Assembly: GCA_017643395.1 (NCBI GenBank)
Contig: JAEPNP010000001.1
Span: 641,806-705,805 of the forward strand
DNA: 64,000 nucleotides
From: Rhodothermales bacterium
Lineage (GTDB): Bacteria; Bacteroidota; Rhodothermia; Rhodothermales; UBA10348
Reading direction: 5' to 3'
Positions 8,016-16,841 of the stretch are shown here, one piece after another. The translations under genes and the position numbers were made by a program. Under the pieces are notes generated by a model. It was not told where the DNA came from. It worked only from the letters and a program-made list of their open reading frames with translations, and did not search any database. Within the stretch, counting starts at the first letter, position 1. Each line of letters begins with the position of its first letter.

Positions 8016-9275
8016 CTACGCCACCTCCCAGGTATCCCCCGCGTTCAGGAGCGCCTTCAGTTCTCCCTTTCCGCGACGACCGGTCACATCTTTGATCTGC
8101 GCGTGCAACTGGTCCTCATAGGTGGGCCGCTCCACGCGATAGAACACGCCGAACGGCTGCGGCAGGACCGCATCGCGGAACATGCGTCCCACGATTCCGG
8201 CCAGCTCCACGCTGGTCTCGTCATAGACCACGCAGTCCGAGGCCGACCATTTGTCGCCCAGGTCCACGGCCTCGAGGTGGAAGCCTTCCAGCCTAAGTCC
8301 CTTGGTGCCGCCGGCGTAGGTCAGCGGTTTGCCGTGCTCAATGAAGATCGCCCGGTCTGACTTGGTGGCCTTCTCGGTGTACTCGAAGAAGGCGCCGTCA
8401 TTGAAGATGTTGCAGTTCTGGTAGATCTCCAGGAAAGAGGTACCCCGGTGGGCGTGTGCCGCCTTGAGGTGCTTCTTCATGTGCTTGGGATCCCTGTCCA
8501 TGGTGCGCGCCACGAACGTGGCATCCGCACCCAGCACCAGCGCCGTCGGATTGAACGGGTGGTCAATCGAACCGAACGGCGTGGATTTGGTCACCTTGCC
8601 GGTCTCCGACGTCGGGCTGTACTGCCCCTTGGTCAACCCGTAGATCTGGTTGTTGAACAGCAACAGCTGCACGTTGACGTTGCGCCGCATCAGGTGAATC
8701 AGGTGGTTGCCGCCGATGGACAGACCATCCCCATCGCCCGTGACAATCCACACATCCAGCTCCGGCCGTGAGGCCTTCAGGCCCGTGGCAATCGTCGGCG
8801 CGCGTCCGTGGATGGAGTGCATGCCGTACGTCTTCATGTAGTACGGAAAGCGGCTCGAGCAGCCGATGCCGCTGATGAACACCACGTTCTCCTTCGGCGT
8901 GTCGATCTCCGGCATGAGCCGCTGCACGGTGGCCAGGATGGCGTAGTCCCCGCACCCCGGGCACCAGCGCACGTCCTGGTCGCTGGTGAAGTCCGCGCGC
9001 GTCAGAACGGAAGCGCCGTCTCCACCCATTCCGGGCGGCAACTTGGCCTTCTTGCCGGGCGGGAGGTTGCCACCTGGCGGACGATTGGGGGTGCGCTTGC
9101 CCGCGGGCTGGCCACCCGGTTTCATTCCCGGAGGCAGCGTGGCCTTGCGCCCTGCCGGGGCACCGGGCGGCATGGTCGGTTGCCGCTTCTCGGATCCGGG
9201 AGGAAGCGTCGGTTTGCGCTTCTCCATGCCCGGAGGCAGCGTCGGCTTGCGGGGCTTCTTGTTCTCGTCAGCCAT
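8016..9275 (-). CDS. korB: 2-oxoglutarate:ferredoxin oxidoreductase, beta subunit, with N-terminal PPG repeats
   Basis: A 419-residue protein. From about residue 95 it is a standard KorB: WCPGCGDYAI at the start of the thiamine-diphosphate domain, the GDGDGLSIGGNH cofactor-binding loop, and a C-terminal domain ending RGKGELKALL. With KorA it converts 2-oxoglutarate, CoA and oxidised ferredoxin to succinyl-CoA and CO2 (or the reverse). The first 90 residues are unusual: Lys/Arg-rich repeats of the type K-x-TLPPG with seven PPG motifs. They are not part of the normal fold, are low-complexity, and are probably disordered. The ATG at 9273-9275 is preferred because it opens this tail and lies 7 bases after the korA stop; GDGASVLTRADFTSDQDVRW marks where homology to other KorB proteins starts. 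Confidence 0.93.
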   Translation of the reverse strand: MADENKKPRKPTLPPGMEKRKPTLPPGSEKRQPTMPPGAPAGRKATLPPGMKPGGQPAGKRTPNRPPGGNLPPGKKAKLPPGMGGDGASVLTRADFTSDQDVRWCPGCGDYAILATVQRLMPEIDTPKENVVFISGIGCSSRFPYYMKTYGMHSIHGRAPTIATGLKASRPELDVWIVTGDGDGLSIGGNHLIHLMRRNVNVQLLLFNNQIYGLTKGQYSPTSETGKVTKSTPFGSIDHPFNPTALVLGADATFVARTMDRDPKHMKKHLKAAHAHRGTSFLEIYQNCNIFNDGAFFEYTEKATKSDRAIFIEHGKPLTYAGGTKGLRLEGFHLEAVDLGDKWSASDCVVYDETSVELAGIVGRMFRDAVLPQPFGVFYRVERPTYEDQLHAQIKDVTGRRGKGELKALLNAGDTWEVA

Positions 9276-9282
9276 GCTTGAT

Positions 9283-11142
9283 TCAGTTTCCGGCGAGCAC
9301 CGATTCGACAAACGACACGAGCTCGCCCGCCTGGAAGGGGCGACCCTGGATTTTGGTGAAGGAGCGGAACGGCAGCAGATACCGGTCACGCAGCACGCGC
9401 ACCAGCTGTCCGTTGTTGAGCTCGGGCACGATGACGTGCCTGTAGCGCTTCACCACGGACTCCAGGTCCAGCGGGAAGGGACAGACGTGGCGCAGATGCA
9501 CAGAGCCGACGAAGTGACCCGCCGATCGCAAGCGATCTACCGCCGCCTCGATCGAGCCCCGCGTGGAGCCCCAGCCGAGCAGGAGCACATCGCCCTCCAC
9601 TTCCCCGTATACGTCCAGCGGGGGCAGATCGCGCGCCACGCGCTCCACCTTCTCCGCCCGGATCTTGGTCATCAACTCGTGATTGGCGGGGTCGTAGGAG
9701 ACGTTGCCGGTCTCGTCCTCTTTCTCCAGACCGCCGATGCGATGCTCGAGCCCCTTGGTGCCGGGCTTGGCCCACGGACGGGAGAGCGTCTCCTTGTCGC
9801 GCACATAGGGCAGGAAAACCTGCTCGCCGTTCACCTCGGCGTTGGTCTCTTTGGCAAAGCCCGGCTTGAAGGACGGCAGTTTGTCCGGGTCCGGGATGAG
9901 CCACGGAGCAGAGCCGTTGGCGAGATACCCGTCCGACAGCAGCATGACCGGCGTCATGTAGGTGACCGCGATGCGCGCCGCCTCGTACGCCGCCTCAAAA
10001 CAGTCGCCGGGCGTGGACGGCGCCACAATCGGCATCGCCGAATCCCCATTGCGGCCGAACATGGCCTGGAGCAGATCACTCTGCTCGGTCTTGGTCGGCA
10101 AGCCGGTGGACGGTCCGCCCCGCTGCATGTTGACGATCACCATCGGCAACTCGGTGATCTGCGCGAGTCCGATCGCCTCCGCCTTCAGGGCCACGCCAGG
10201 CCCGGACGTTCCGGTTACAGCGAGCGAACCGCCAAACGCCGCACCGATCGTCGCGCCGACAGCCGCAATCTCATCCTCGGCCTGGAAGGTCATCACCCCG
10301 AAATGCTTGTACCGACTGAGCGTGTGCAGCAGGTCCGAAGCCGGCGTAATCGGGTACGATCCGTAGAACAGGGGAAGCCCGGATTCCACGGAGGCCGCCA
10401 CCAACCCCATCGCCAGTGCATGCACGCCCTGGATGGCGCGATACCGCCCGGGTGCCAGCGATGCCGGATCCACTTCGAACCGAACCACAAACTGCTCGGT
10501 GGTCTCTCCGTAGTGGTAACCCTTCTTGAGCAGGTGCAGGTTCGCCGCCAGGATGTCCGGCTTCTTGGCAAACTTCTGGCTGATCCAGCGCTCCGCCGGC
10601 TCCGTGGGCCGCGAGTACAGCCACAGCGCCAGGCCCAGCGCGAACATGTTCTTGGAGCGGTCGATCTCCTTCTGGTTCAGCGGACTGTCCTTGAGCGCCT
10701 CGCGAGTGAGCTTGGTCAGCTCCACCCGGATGAGCTGGTATCCGTCCAGCGAGTCGTCCTCCAGCGGATTCGCGTCGTACCCGGCCAGGTCCAGCGAGCG
10801 TTTGTCGAACGCGCTGGTATTGACCAGCACCGAGCCGCCCTTGCGCACCCGGTCCAGATTGACCTTCAGGGCGGCCGGATTCATGGCCACCAGAAGATCG
10901 ACTTCGTCTCCCGGTGTGCGGATATTGACAGACCCGAAGTGCAGCTGGAATCCACTGACTCCGTAGGTGGTGCCGGCGGGAGCGCGGATCTCCGCAGGGA
11001 AGTCTGGCAGGGTCGCGAGGTCGTTCATCGCATACGCCGTTGCCAGCGTGAACTGCGATCCCGTCAACTGCATGCCGTCTCCCGAATCGCCTGCGAACAG
11101 AATCGTGGCTTCGGGGATGGACTCGACGGTTTTCTGAGCCAT
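9283..11142 (-). CDS. korA: 2-oxoglutarate:ferredoxin oxidoreductase, alpha subunit (gamma-alpha fusion)
   Basis: A 619-residue protein in which the gamma domain (about 1-190, ATILFAGDSGDGMQLTG and DEVDLLVAMNPAALKVN) is fused to the alpha domain (about 200-610, YPITPASDLLH, TGTSGPGVALKAEAIGLA and GGPSTGLPTKTEQSDL). This gamma-alpha fusion is the common form of KorA/VorA-type enzymes. It pairs with KorB, whose gene starts 7 bases downstream, to form the two-subunit enzyme that feeds low-potential electrons to ferredoxin in the TCA cycle. The pair is an operon, probably transcribed from the 124-base gap shared with the divergent UbiA gene. Confidence 0.95.
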   Translation of the reverse strand: MAQKTVESIPEATILFAGDSGDGMQLTGSQFTLATAYAMNDLATLPDFPAEIRAPAGTTYGVSGFQLHFGSVNIRTPGDEVDLLVAMNPAALKVNLDRVRKGGSVLVNTSAFDKRSLDLAGYDANPLEDDSLDGYQLIRVELTKLTREALKDSPLNQKEIDRSKNMFALGLALWLYSRPTEPAERWISQKFAKKPDILAANLHLLKKGYHYGETTEQFVVRFEVDPASLAPGRYRAIQGVHALAMGLVAASVESGLPLFYGSYPITPASDLLHTLSRYKHFGVMTFQAEDEIAAVGATIGAAFGGSLAVTGTSGPGVALKAEAIGLAQITELPMVIVNMQRGGPSTGLPTKTEQSDLLQAMFGRNGDSAMPIVAPSTPGDCFEAAYEAARIAVTYMTPVMLLSDGYLANGSAPWLIPDPDKLPSFKPGFAKETNAEVNGEQVFLPYVRDKETLSRPWAKPGTKGLEHRIGGLEKEDETGNVSYDPANHELMTKIRAEKVERVARDLPPLDVYGEVEGDVLLLGWGSTRGSIEAAVDRLRSAGHFVGSVHLRHVCPFPLDLESVVKRYRHVIVPELNNGQLVRVLRDRYLLPFRSFTKIQGRPFQAGELVSFVESVLAGN

Positions 11143-11266
11143 GAACGCGGCCGGAGCTGCCTGTGCCGCCCCGGATTGGTTTGGAGATCGTCGGGATTGC
11201 CGCTGATGATAGCGGTTCTCCGGTTACAAAACGTAAACGACGCATTCCCGCCCCCGATCCGCACTG

Positions 11267-12193
11267 GTGCCCGAAAACACGCCAACCGTGCTTCAATGGC
11301 TGCGATTCCTGCGCTGGCCGAACCTCGCGATCATCGCGCTGACCATGGTGTTGGTGCGGTGGACGGGCATGGGGCCGCTCCTTGGCAATCCGGGCGTGTG
11401 GGGGGTCTCCCACCTCGCTTTCGCGGGCATGGTGCTGGCCACGCTGCTGATTGCGGCGGCCGGCTACGTGGCCAACGACATCGTCGACCGCGGCATCGAC
11501 GAAATCAACAAACCCGGCCGCGTCTTCATCGGGCGAGCGATGCGCATTGAGCAGGCATGGAGCCTGACGGCCGGCCTGATCGTGGCTGCAGCTGTCTGCC
11601 TCCTGCCGCTGGTCCGGCAGGTCGGCTTCTACTGGTGGATGACGCTCTATCCGGTGTCCGCCGTGCTGCTGATCGCGTATGCGTTCAGACTCAAGTGCGT
11701 GCCGGTGGCCGGAAACGTGGTGGTGTCGCTGCTCTCGGCGTTCGTTCCGCTGCTCGTGCTGTCTGCCGACCGGCCGGCCCTGGCCGCGAGCAACCTGGCG
11801 CCCGGCACGGCTCTGATCTCCGGGTTCGCGCTGTTCGCGTTCCTGGCCTCGCTTTTCAGGGAGGTTGTGAAAGACCTGGAGGACGTCTCGGGCGATGAGG
11901 TCTTCGGCTGCCGCACGCTCGCCGTGATTGCTCGGGATCGCGCCAACCTTGTGGCGCAGGGGGCCGCGGTCATGTTGTTGGTCGCCGTGCTGGCGTTTTT
12001 GGTGATGTGGCCGCTCGGCGGCTGGCTGGCGTGGCTCATTGGTGTGGTCGGCGTGGGCATGCCAACCGGGGTGGCGCTCGTCCGGGTGCGCGCGGCCAGG
12101 ATGCCGGCGGAGTATGCGCGGGTCAGCCTGCTCGCCAAGCTGACCATGTTGGGTGGTCTGCTGATGCTCCCTGCGCTCTCCGGGGCCGTCTGA
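11267..12193 (+). CDS. UbiA-family prenyltransferase
   Basis: A 308-residue integral membrane protein with about eight or nine hydrophobic helices. Two Asp-rich prenyl-diphosphate/Mg2+ sites are visible: NDIVDRGIDEINKP (about residues 67-80) and KDLEDVSGDE (about 203-212), both as expected for UbiA enzymes. Members join isoprenyl diphosphates to aromatic or glycerol-phosphate acceptors. Bacteroidota homologs are often named geranylgeranylglycerol-phosphate transferases, but the acceptor is not known here. The start is GTG at 11,267; it is divergent from korA. The BtpA-like gene follows 82 bases later. Confidence 0.85.
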   Translation: MPENTPTVLQWLRFLRWPNLAIIALTMVLVRWTGMGPLLGNPGVWGVSHLAFAGMVLATLLIAAAGYVANDIVDRGIDEINKPGRVFIGRAMRIEQAWSLTAGLIVAAAVCLLPLVRQVGFYWWMTLYPVSAVLLIAYAFRLKCVPVAGNVVVSLLSAFVPLLVLSADRPALAASNLAPGTALISGFALFAFLASLFREVVKDLEDVSGDEVFGCRTLAVIARDRANLVAQGAAVMLLVAVLAFLVMWPLGGWLAWLIGVVGVGMPTGVALVRVRAARMPAEYARVSLLAKLTMLGGLLMLPALSGAV

Positions 12194-12275
12194 ACCGCGT
12201 TCTGGGGCGCTCTGCGTGGAACTGCGGTGCCCCGTTGAGCTTTAGGACGCTCACCCACCCACCCGAGCGACGCGC

Positions 12276-13106
12276 ATGCAGAAGGACTTCTACGATCTCT
12301 TTCCCAACGAGCGGCCTGTCATCGGGGTAATCCACACGGGCCCGTCTCCCGGCGTGCCCGGATTCATCTGCGTCGACAGTTGTGTGGACCGCGCTTTTGC
12401 TGAAGCCGAGGCCTATGTCGAAGGTGGGGTCGACGGCATCATCATCGAAAACATGCACGACTTCCCGTGTGTGCATGAGCGGGAGATGGGGCCGGAGATC
12501 GCCGCGTTTATGACGCGCGTGGCCCGCGCGGTCAAGCGGCGTGCGAGCCGGCTGCCGGTCGGAATCCAGGTACTGTTCCAGGGCAATCGCACCGCGTTGG
12601 CCGTGGCGCTGGGCGCCGGATGCGACTTTGTGCGCGCCGAGGGATGGACCTATGCCCACATCTCAGACAAGGGCATGGCCGAGGCGTGCGCCGGCGAGAG
12701 CATCCGCTATCGCCACATGATCGGCGCCGACCACATTCCCATATTTACCGACGTGCAGAAGAAGCACGCGTCCCACGCCATCACCGGCGATCTCGACATC
12801 GGCGACGTGGCCTACGGTATGACGCTGCACCGATCGGATGCTGTAATCGTGACCGGCAGCCACACGGGTTCGGCCCCGGACCCCGAGGACCTGGTCGCCG
12901 TGCGGCACGCCACCGAACTGCCCATCCTGATTGGAAGCGGCCTCTCCACGGAGAATCTTGCCGAGTATGCCCCCTTTGCGGACGGATTCATTATCGGCTC
13001 CGCCATGAAGGAAAACGGTCACTGGGACGCGCCTGTTTGCGACACGGCCGTGGCGGAGATCATGGAAGCCGCACGCCGGGTCCGCGCGGAGGCACCCACC
13101 GCCTGA
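12276..13106 (+). CDS. BtpA/SgcQ family protein
   Basis: A 276-residue TIM-barrel-like protein with the family blocks RPVIGVIHTGPSPGVPG, GGVDGIIIENMHDFPC and LPILIGSGLSTENLAEY. The family includes BtpA, needed for photosystem I stability in cyanobacteria, and SgcQ, encoded in a sugar operon of E. coli. Most members are in non-photosynthetic organisms and are probably enzymes of unknown substrate. No photosynthesis gene is visible here, so a role in a photosystem is unlikely. The ATG at 12,276 is well placed. The gene lies between the UbiA gene and apaG on the same strand. Confidence 0.85.
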   Translation: MQKDFYDLFPNERPVIGVIHTGPSPGVPGFICVDSCVDRAFAEAEAYVEGGVDGIIIENMHDFPCVHEREMGPEIAAFMTRVARAVKRRASRLPVGIQVLFQGNRTALAVALGAGCDFVRAEGWTYAHISDKGMAEACAGESIRYRHMIGADHIPIFTDVQKKHASHAITGDLDIGDVAYGMTLHRSDAVIVTGSHTGSAPDPEDLVAVRHATELPILIGSGLSTENLAEYAPFADGFIIGSAMKENGHWDAPVCDTAVAEIMEAARRVRAEAPTA

Positions 13107-13211
13107 TCAGGCTGGACGGCCTTCGCATCGCACGGCCCCCTGCATGACGCCGGTCGCATGAATCGAATGTGATCCCCGGATCCCTCTCCCGGGCCGAGGG
13201 TTGATCGCCGC

Positions 13212-13595
13212 ATGGTCCCTTACGTAGCCACAACGGAAGACATCACGGTCACGGTGCGCCCCGTCTATCTCGACGGGCAGTCCGACGTACTGAACAAGCG
13301 CTTTGTGTTCGGCTACTTCGTGCGCATCGAAAACGAAGGCCGCGCGGAAGTGCAGTTGCTTCGCCGCCACTGGCACATCCAGGACTCACGAGGCCGGGTG
13401 CAGGAGGTCGAGGGCGAAGGGGTCGTCGGCCAGACCCCTGTGATTGCACCGGGCGACAGCCACGAATACAACTCCTTCTGCATCATCGAAACCTTTGAGG
13501 GGTCGATGGAAGGCACCTATCTCATGCAGCGCGAGGGGGGCAGCCGATTCAAGGTCAGCATCCCCCGATTTGACCTGCGGGCAGCGGCCAATTAG
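13212..13595 (+). CDS. apaG: ApaG-domain protein
   Basis: A 127-residue ApaG: TEDITVTVRPVYL at the first strand, then FGYFVRIENEG, LLRRHWHIQDSRG, GEGVVGQTPVIAPGDSHEY and GTYLMQREGG, in the order and length of bacterial ApaG proteins. The fold is an immunoglobulin-like (FnIII-like) sandwich. E. coli apaG is linked to Co2+ resistance and Mg2+ efflux, but the biochemical role is not settled. The gene is convergent with the small lipoprotein gene, and the stop codons are adjacent (13,593-13,598). Confidence 0.93.
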   Translation: MVPYVATTEDITVTVRPVYLDGQSDVLNKRFVFGYFVRIENEGRAEVQLLRRHWHIQDSRGRVQEVEGEGVVGQTPVIAPGDSHEYNSFCIIETFEGSMEGTYLMQREGGSRFKVSIPRFDLRAAAN

Positions 13596-14018
13596 TCAGC
13601 GCACCGCGTCGTGGTACCAGACCCGGCGGATGAGGTCGTTTTCGAGCTCGTAGACCACCGTTGCGCTCTGTGCATTCTGTCCTCCGTTCCAGCTTACCCG
13701 CTCGACGGCAGTCACGAACGGACCCAACGAATGCACCGACTCCAGGCTTGAGTTCACGTCGGAATAGGCTTCGAAGTAGCCGGCCATGGAGGTTGTGATC
13801 GCCTCTCGGCTTTCGGCTTCGGTGTAGAGCGAATCGTCCATGAGATAGATCCAGTGGGCATCCTCATGGAGAAACAGCGCCATGGCCGCCACGTCGTGCT
13901 CGTTGAAGGCCTGCGTAAACGCGCGGACCGTCTGGGCTTCAGCAGAATCCGGCGATTGGGGTGCCGAACATCCGGCTCCGGTTAGCAGAACGGAAAGAAG
14001 GAGCAGACGATGGGGCAT
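13596..14018 (-). CDS. SnoaL/NTF2-like lipoprotein
   Basis: A 140-residue protein with a lipoprotein-type signal: MPHRLLLLSVLLTGAGC, with the lipid-modified Cys at residue 17. The mature part fits the small cone-shaped SnoaL/DUF4440 fold: VRAFTQAFNEHDVAAMALFLHEDAHWIYL and a C-terminal strand VVYELENDLIRRVWY. Such proteins bind small ligands or act as accessory domains; no catalytic activity is evident. The ATG at 14,016-14,018 is preferred over an ATG 11 codons upstream because it puts the signal at the very start. The S10 peptidase gene is divergent, 58 bases away. Confidence 0.72.
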   Translation of the reverse strand: MPHRLLLLSVLLTGAGCSAPQSPDSAEAQTVRAFTQAFNEHDVAAMALFLHEDAHWIYLMDDSLYTEAESREAITTSMAGYFEAYSDVNSSLESVHSLGPFVTAVERVSWNGGQNAQSATVVYELENDLIRRVWYHDAVR

Positions 14019-14076
14019 AAGCTGCGCGGATGCGTGGTGCTTCGGTAACATACGCCTCTCTCACTACCCACCTGCC

Positions 14077-15546
14077 ATGCGCCTCTCCCTCTGCCTCCTG
14101 GCCGCACTCGTCGTGCTGCCCGCCGCCGCTCAGGACGCTCGACTTCCTGTCGACACCACCATTACCAGCACCAACTCGGTGACCATCAAAGGTGAGCGCG
14201 TGCCCTACAGCGCGACCACGGGGACACAACCGGTTTGGGGGGACACCGGAGAGGCCATCGCCAGTCTGCATTACACGTACTACGAACGCACCGATGTGCA
14301 GGACAAGGTCAACCGGCCGCTCGTCTTCAGTTTCAACGGTGGGCCGGGTTCGGCAAGCCTGTGGATGCACCTGGGATACACGGGACCCAAGCAGTTGCTG
14401 ATCGATGACGAAGGCTACCCGGTGCAGCCGTATGGCGTGCGCGACAACCCGAGTTCGATCCTGGATGTGGCGGACATCGTGTTCGTCAACCCCGTCAACG
14501 TGGGCTTCTCCCGCATTGTGGGCGATGCGGACCGCGAGCAGTTCTTCGGAGTCAATGAGGACATTACGTACCTGGCGGCCTGGATCGAGAACTTCATCAC
14601 GCGGCAGGATCGCTGGCGCAGCCCGAAGTTTCTGATCGGCGAGTCGTACGGGACCACGCGTGTGTCTGGCCTGGCGGGCCAGCTGCAGGACCGTCACTGG
14701 GTATTTCTGAACGGTGTGATCCTGGTGTCCCCGACTGGCCTCGGCATTGATCGGGACGGGCCCGTCGGGACGGCGCTGAACCTGCCGTACATGGCGGCTA
14801 CGGCGTGGTACCACGAACAGCTGCCGGATGACCTGCAGTCCATGGACCTGGACGAGCTGCTGCCGGAGGTGGAAGAGTGGACCATCGAGGTACTCATTCC
14901 GATGCTGACACGCGGCGGCTCCGCACCGATGGGGGACCGCATGGAGGTCGCGACGCAGGCGGCCCGCTACTCGGGTGTTTCGGTGGATTGGTGGATGGAC
15001 CGCAACCTCGAGGTCTCCGCCGGCGAGTTCTGGAAAGAGCTGCTTCGCGACGAGGGGTATACCGTCGGCCGGCTCGACTCCCGGTATCGGGGCATCGACC
15101 GGGAGGCGGCGGGAGACCGTTCCGACCACAATCAGGAGCTGATCTCCTGGAACCACGCGTTTGCCCCGGCGGCCAACTACTACCTGCGGGAAGAGCTCGG
15201 CTTCAAGACCGATCTGCGGTACTTCGTTTTCGGCCCTGTGAGCCCCTGGAATCGCTCAGGCGACAATACAGGGGAGCGCCTGCGCAGCGCCATGGCCAGA
15301 AACCCGAACCTGCACGTGCTCGTGCAGTCGGGCTACTACGACGGCGCCACGCAATATTTTGATGCCAAGTACAACATGTGGCAGATGGACCCGTCAGGCC
15401 GGTTGCAGGACCGCATGCGCTTCGAGGGCTACCGCAGTGGCCACATGATGTACCTGCGCGCCGAGGACCTGGTGACCTCCAACGAGCACATCCGCGAGTT
15501 CATTGCCGAGGCGCTGGAAACGGCGAGTACTCCGGCGCGCTATTGA
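14077..15546 (+). CDS. Secreted serine carboxypeptidase, peptidase S10 family
   Basis: A 489-residue protein with an N-terminal signal peptide (MRLSLCLLAALVVLPAAAQ). The S10 features are clear: VFSFNGGPGSASLW near residue 90, the nucleophile motif GESYGTTR near 190, and the C-terminal SGYYDGATQYFDA (Asp) and GYRSGHMMY (His) segments. The enzyme removes C-terminal residues from peptides outside the cytosol. The frame is open for 65 codons upstream, but the ATG at 14,077 gives the signal peptide. Its last 47 bases overlap the 3' end of the convergent lipoprotein gene. Confidence 0.92.
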   Translation: MRLSLCLLAALVVLPAAAQDARLPVDTTITSTNSVTIKGERVPYSATTGTQPVWGDTGEAIASLHYTYYERTDVQDKVNRPLVFSFNGGPGSASLWMHLGYTGPKQLLIDDEGYPVQPYGVRDNPSSILDVADIVFVNPVNVGFSRIVGDADREQFFGVNEDITYLAAWIENFITRQDRWRSPKFLIGESYGTTRVSGLAGQLQDRHWVFLNGVILVSPTGLGIDRDGPVGTALNLPYMAATAWYHEQLPDDLQSMDLDELLPEVEEWTIEVLIPMLTRGGSAPMGDRMEVATQAARYSGVSVDWWMDRNLEVSAGEFWKELLRDEGYTVGRLDSRYRGIDREAAGDRSDHNQELISWNHAFAPAANYYLREELGFKTDLRYFVFGPVSPWNRSGDNTGERLRSAMARNPNLHVLVQSGYYDGATQYFDAKYNMWQMDPSGRLQDRMRFEGYRSGHMMYLRAEDLVTSNEHIREFIAEALETASTPARY

Positions 15547-16411
15547 TCAAGGCGGGCAGGGCGTGCAGGTGATCCACGTGATCGGGAGCGGTATTTCCCG
15601 CGAACGTGAGCACGGTAAACCCGCCTCTTTCAGCCCGACCGAGTAGCTGCATGCCGACAGGGCCCCAGGCCAGCACCGCGCTGGTCTCGGCGCCGGTGAC
15701 CTCCGTCAGGTATCGGGCGGTTTCCGTCGTGGACGCGTAGGTGCCCGGAAAGACCGCGGAATGCGTGATGAGCAAGGCCTTCTCGTCGCGCGCTGCGGCC
15801 CGGGCAAAGTCCGCGAAAGGCTCCAGTTTTTCCGTGTTGAGTCGACCGCCTTCGTGCAGCGTGACACCAGCCGGCAGGTAGTCGGTGTGCAGCCCGTCCA
15901 GCAGGATGAGATGGTCGATGAGCGCTGCATGCTGCCGCAGGATGGCCCGCACCGCGCCATAGCCCGCGCTCCAGCTGGAAATGGTGACCGGACGATTCTG
16001 CGACCCCGTCCACACCTGCAGCGAGTCCAGCAGGGCGGGCAGCACCTCTGGATCCTCAAACGGTCGTTCGTAGGCACTGGAGCCGGCGCCCAGGTTCACG
16101 CTCGCGATGGCCGCAGGCCCTTCGGCTGCGAAAGGCACATGGGCCGAGCCGTGGAAATGGATGAGGATGCCACCTGGTTGCGCCTGTGGCGCCTGCGCGG
16201 GCAGCAGCACTTCCACCGGCCTTGGCAGCAGCCTACCCAGGACGCGGCGCTCGCCTGTCCGAGCCTGCTCCACAATGCGGTCGTGCGCCCGCACATGCTC
16301 CGTCATGGGCGACGGATGCTGTGCAGTCATGCGTGCCGGCTCTTGCTCCGGCTCGCTCGTGGCACAGGCCGCCAAGGCCAGGGCCAGGAAGAGCAGGCTG
16401 ATGTTTCTCAT
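15500..16411 (-). CDS. Lipoprotein with alpha/beta-hydrolase features
   Basis: A 303-residue protein with a lipoprotein signal (MRNISLLFLALALAAC, Cys-16). The mature part has LIHFHGSAHVPF (a hydrolase-like HG strand), TISSWSAGYGAV (a possible nucleophile elbow S-x-S-x-G), ILLDGLHTDYL, and a late His-rich stretch TAPDHVDHLHALPAL. This pattern fits a degenerate or unusual alpha/beta hydrolase on the outer surface or in the periplasm. I do not recognise a named family. The 3' end overlaps the S10 peptidase gene by 47 bases. Confidence 0.72.
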   Translation of the reverse strand: MRNISLLFLALALAACATSEPEQEPARMTAQHPSPMTEHVRAHDRIVEQARTGERRVLGRLLPRPVEVLLPAQAPQAQPGGILIHFHGSAHVPFAAEGPAAIASVNLGAGSSAYERPFEDPEVLPALLDSLQVWTGSQNRPVTISSWSAGYGAVRAILRQHAALIDHLILLDGLHTDYLPAGVTLHEGGRLNTEKLEPFADFARAAARDEKALLITHSAVFPGTYASTTETARYLTEVTGAETSAVLAWGPVGMQLLGRAERGGFTVLTFAGNTAPDHVDHLHALPALINSAPEYSPFPAPRQ

Positions 16412-16841
16412 GGGCGATGCGGGGCTGCCCCGAGTTAACGCCCCATTCAGGGGAACGGCAAGTCTGTCGGCGCGACGGGGCGCCGGGCCCGGCGGTTGGC
16501 GGCCCGCTCACGCGGACGGCAAGTCTGCCGCCGAGGGGGCCTGGCGCGGGTCTAGCGGCCCGCTCTCGTGAACGGCAAGCCTGCCGCCGCGCGGCCTGGC
16601 GCGGGCAGGCCCCTGATGTGGAAAATCGCCCCCTGATTCGACCCCGGGCCTCCGGCGCAGCGCCCTTACGTGGAATCCGGCGGGGTAATTACACGTGGGC
16701 GAAATCCCGGAGTCCGCAGAAGTGGAAAGTGACCCCCCCGTTCCATGTAGCGGGTGCGGTGCAGCAAGGTTGGCACCCCCGGCTCCGCGGGCTTGGCGCC
16801 CCCCGGCCCCACCAGGCAGGCACTCGCGCGCCCCGGCTCCC
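16412..16841. repeat. Intergenic GC-rich region with imperfect direct repeats
   Basis: No gene is supported in these 430 bases. Three imperfect units around ACGGCAAG-TCTG-CCG occur at about 16,450-16,475, 16,500-16,533 and 16,557-16,589, the last two in a 56-bp period and opening with GGCCCGCTC. A second part (16,617-16,750) carries several GTGGAA or GGAATCC motifs. One of them, ACGTGGAATCCGGC at 16,668-16,681, is the exact reverse complement of a 14-mer in the tandem array at 34,438-34,451, so the two loci may share a repeat family. Confidence 0.5.

Noticed and set aside
8986-11550. 854-residue open frame on the + strand opposite korAB
   Set aside because: It is antisense to two clear enzymes, has an Arg/His-rich composition, and arises from GC-rich codon bias of the real genes.
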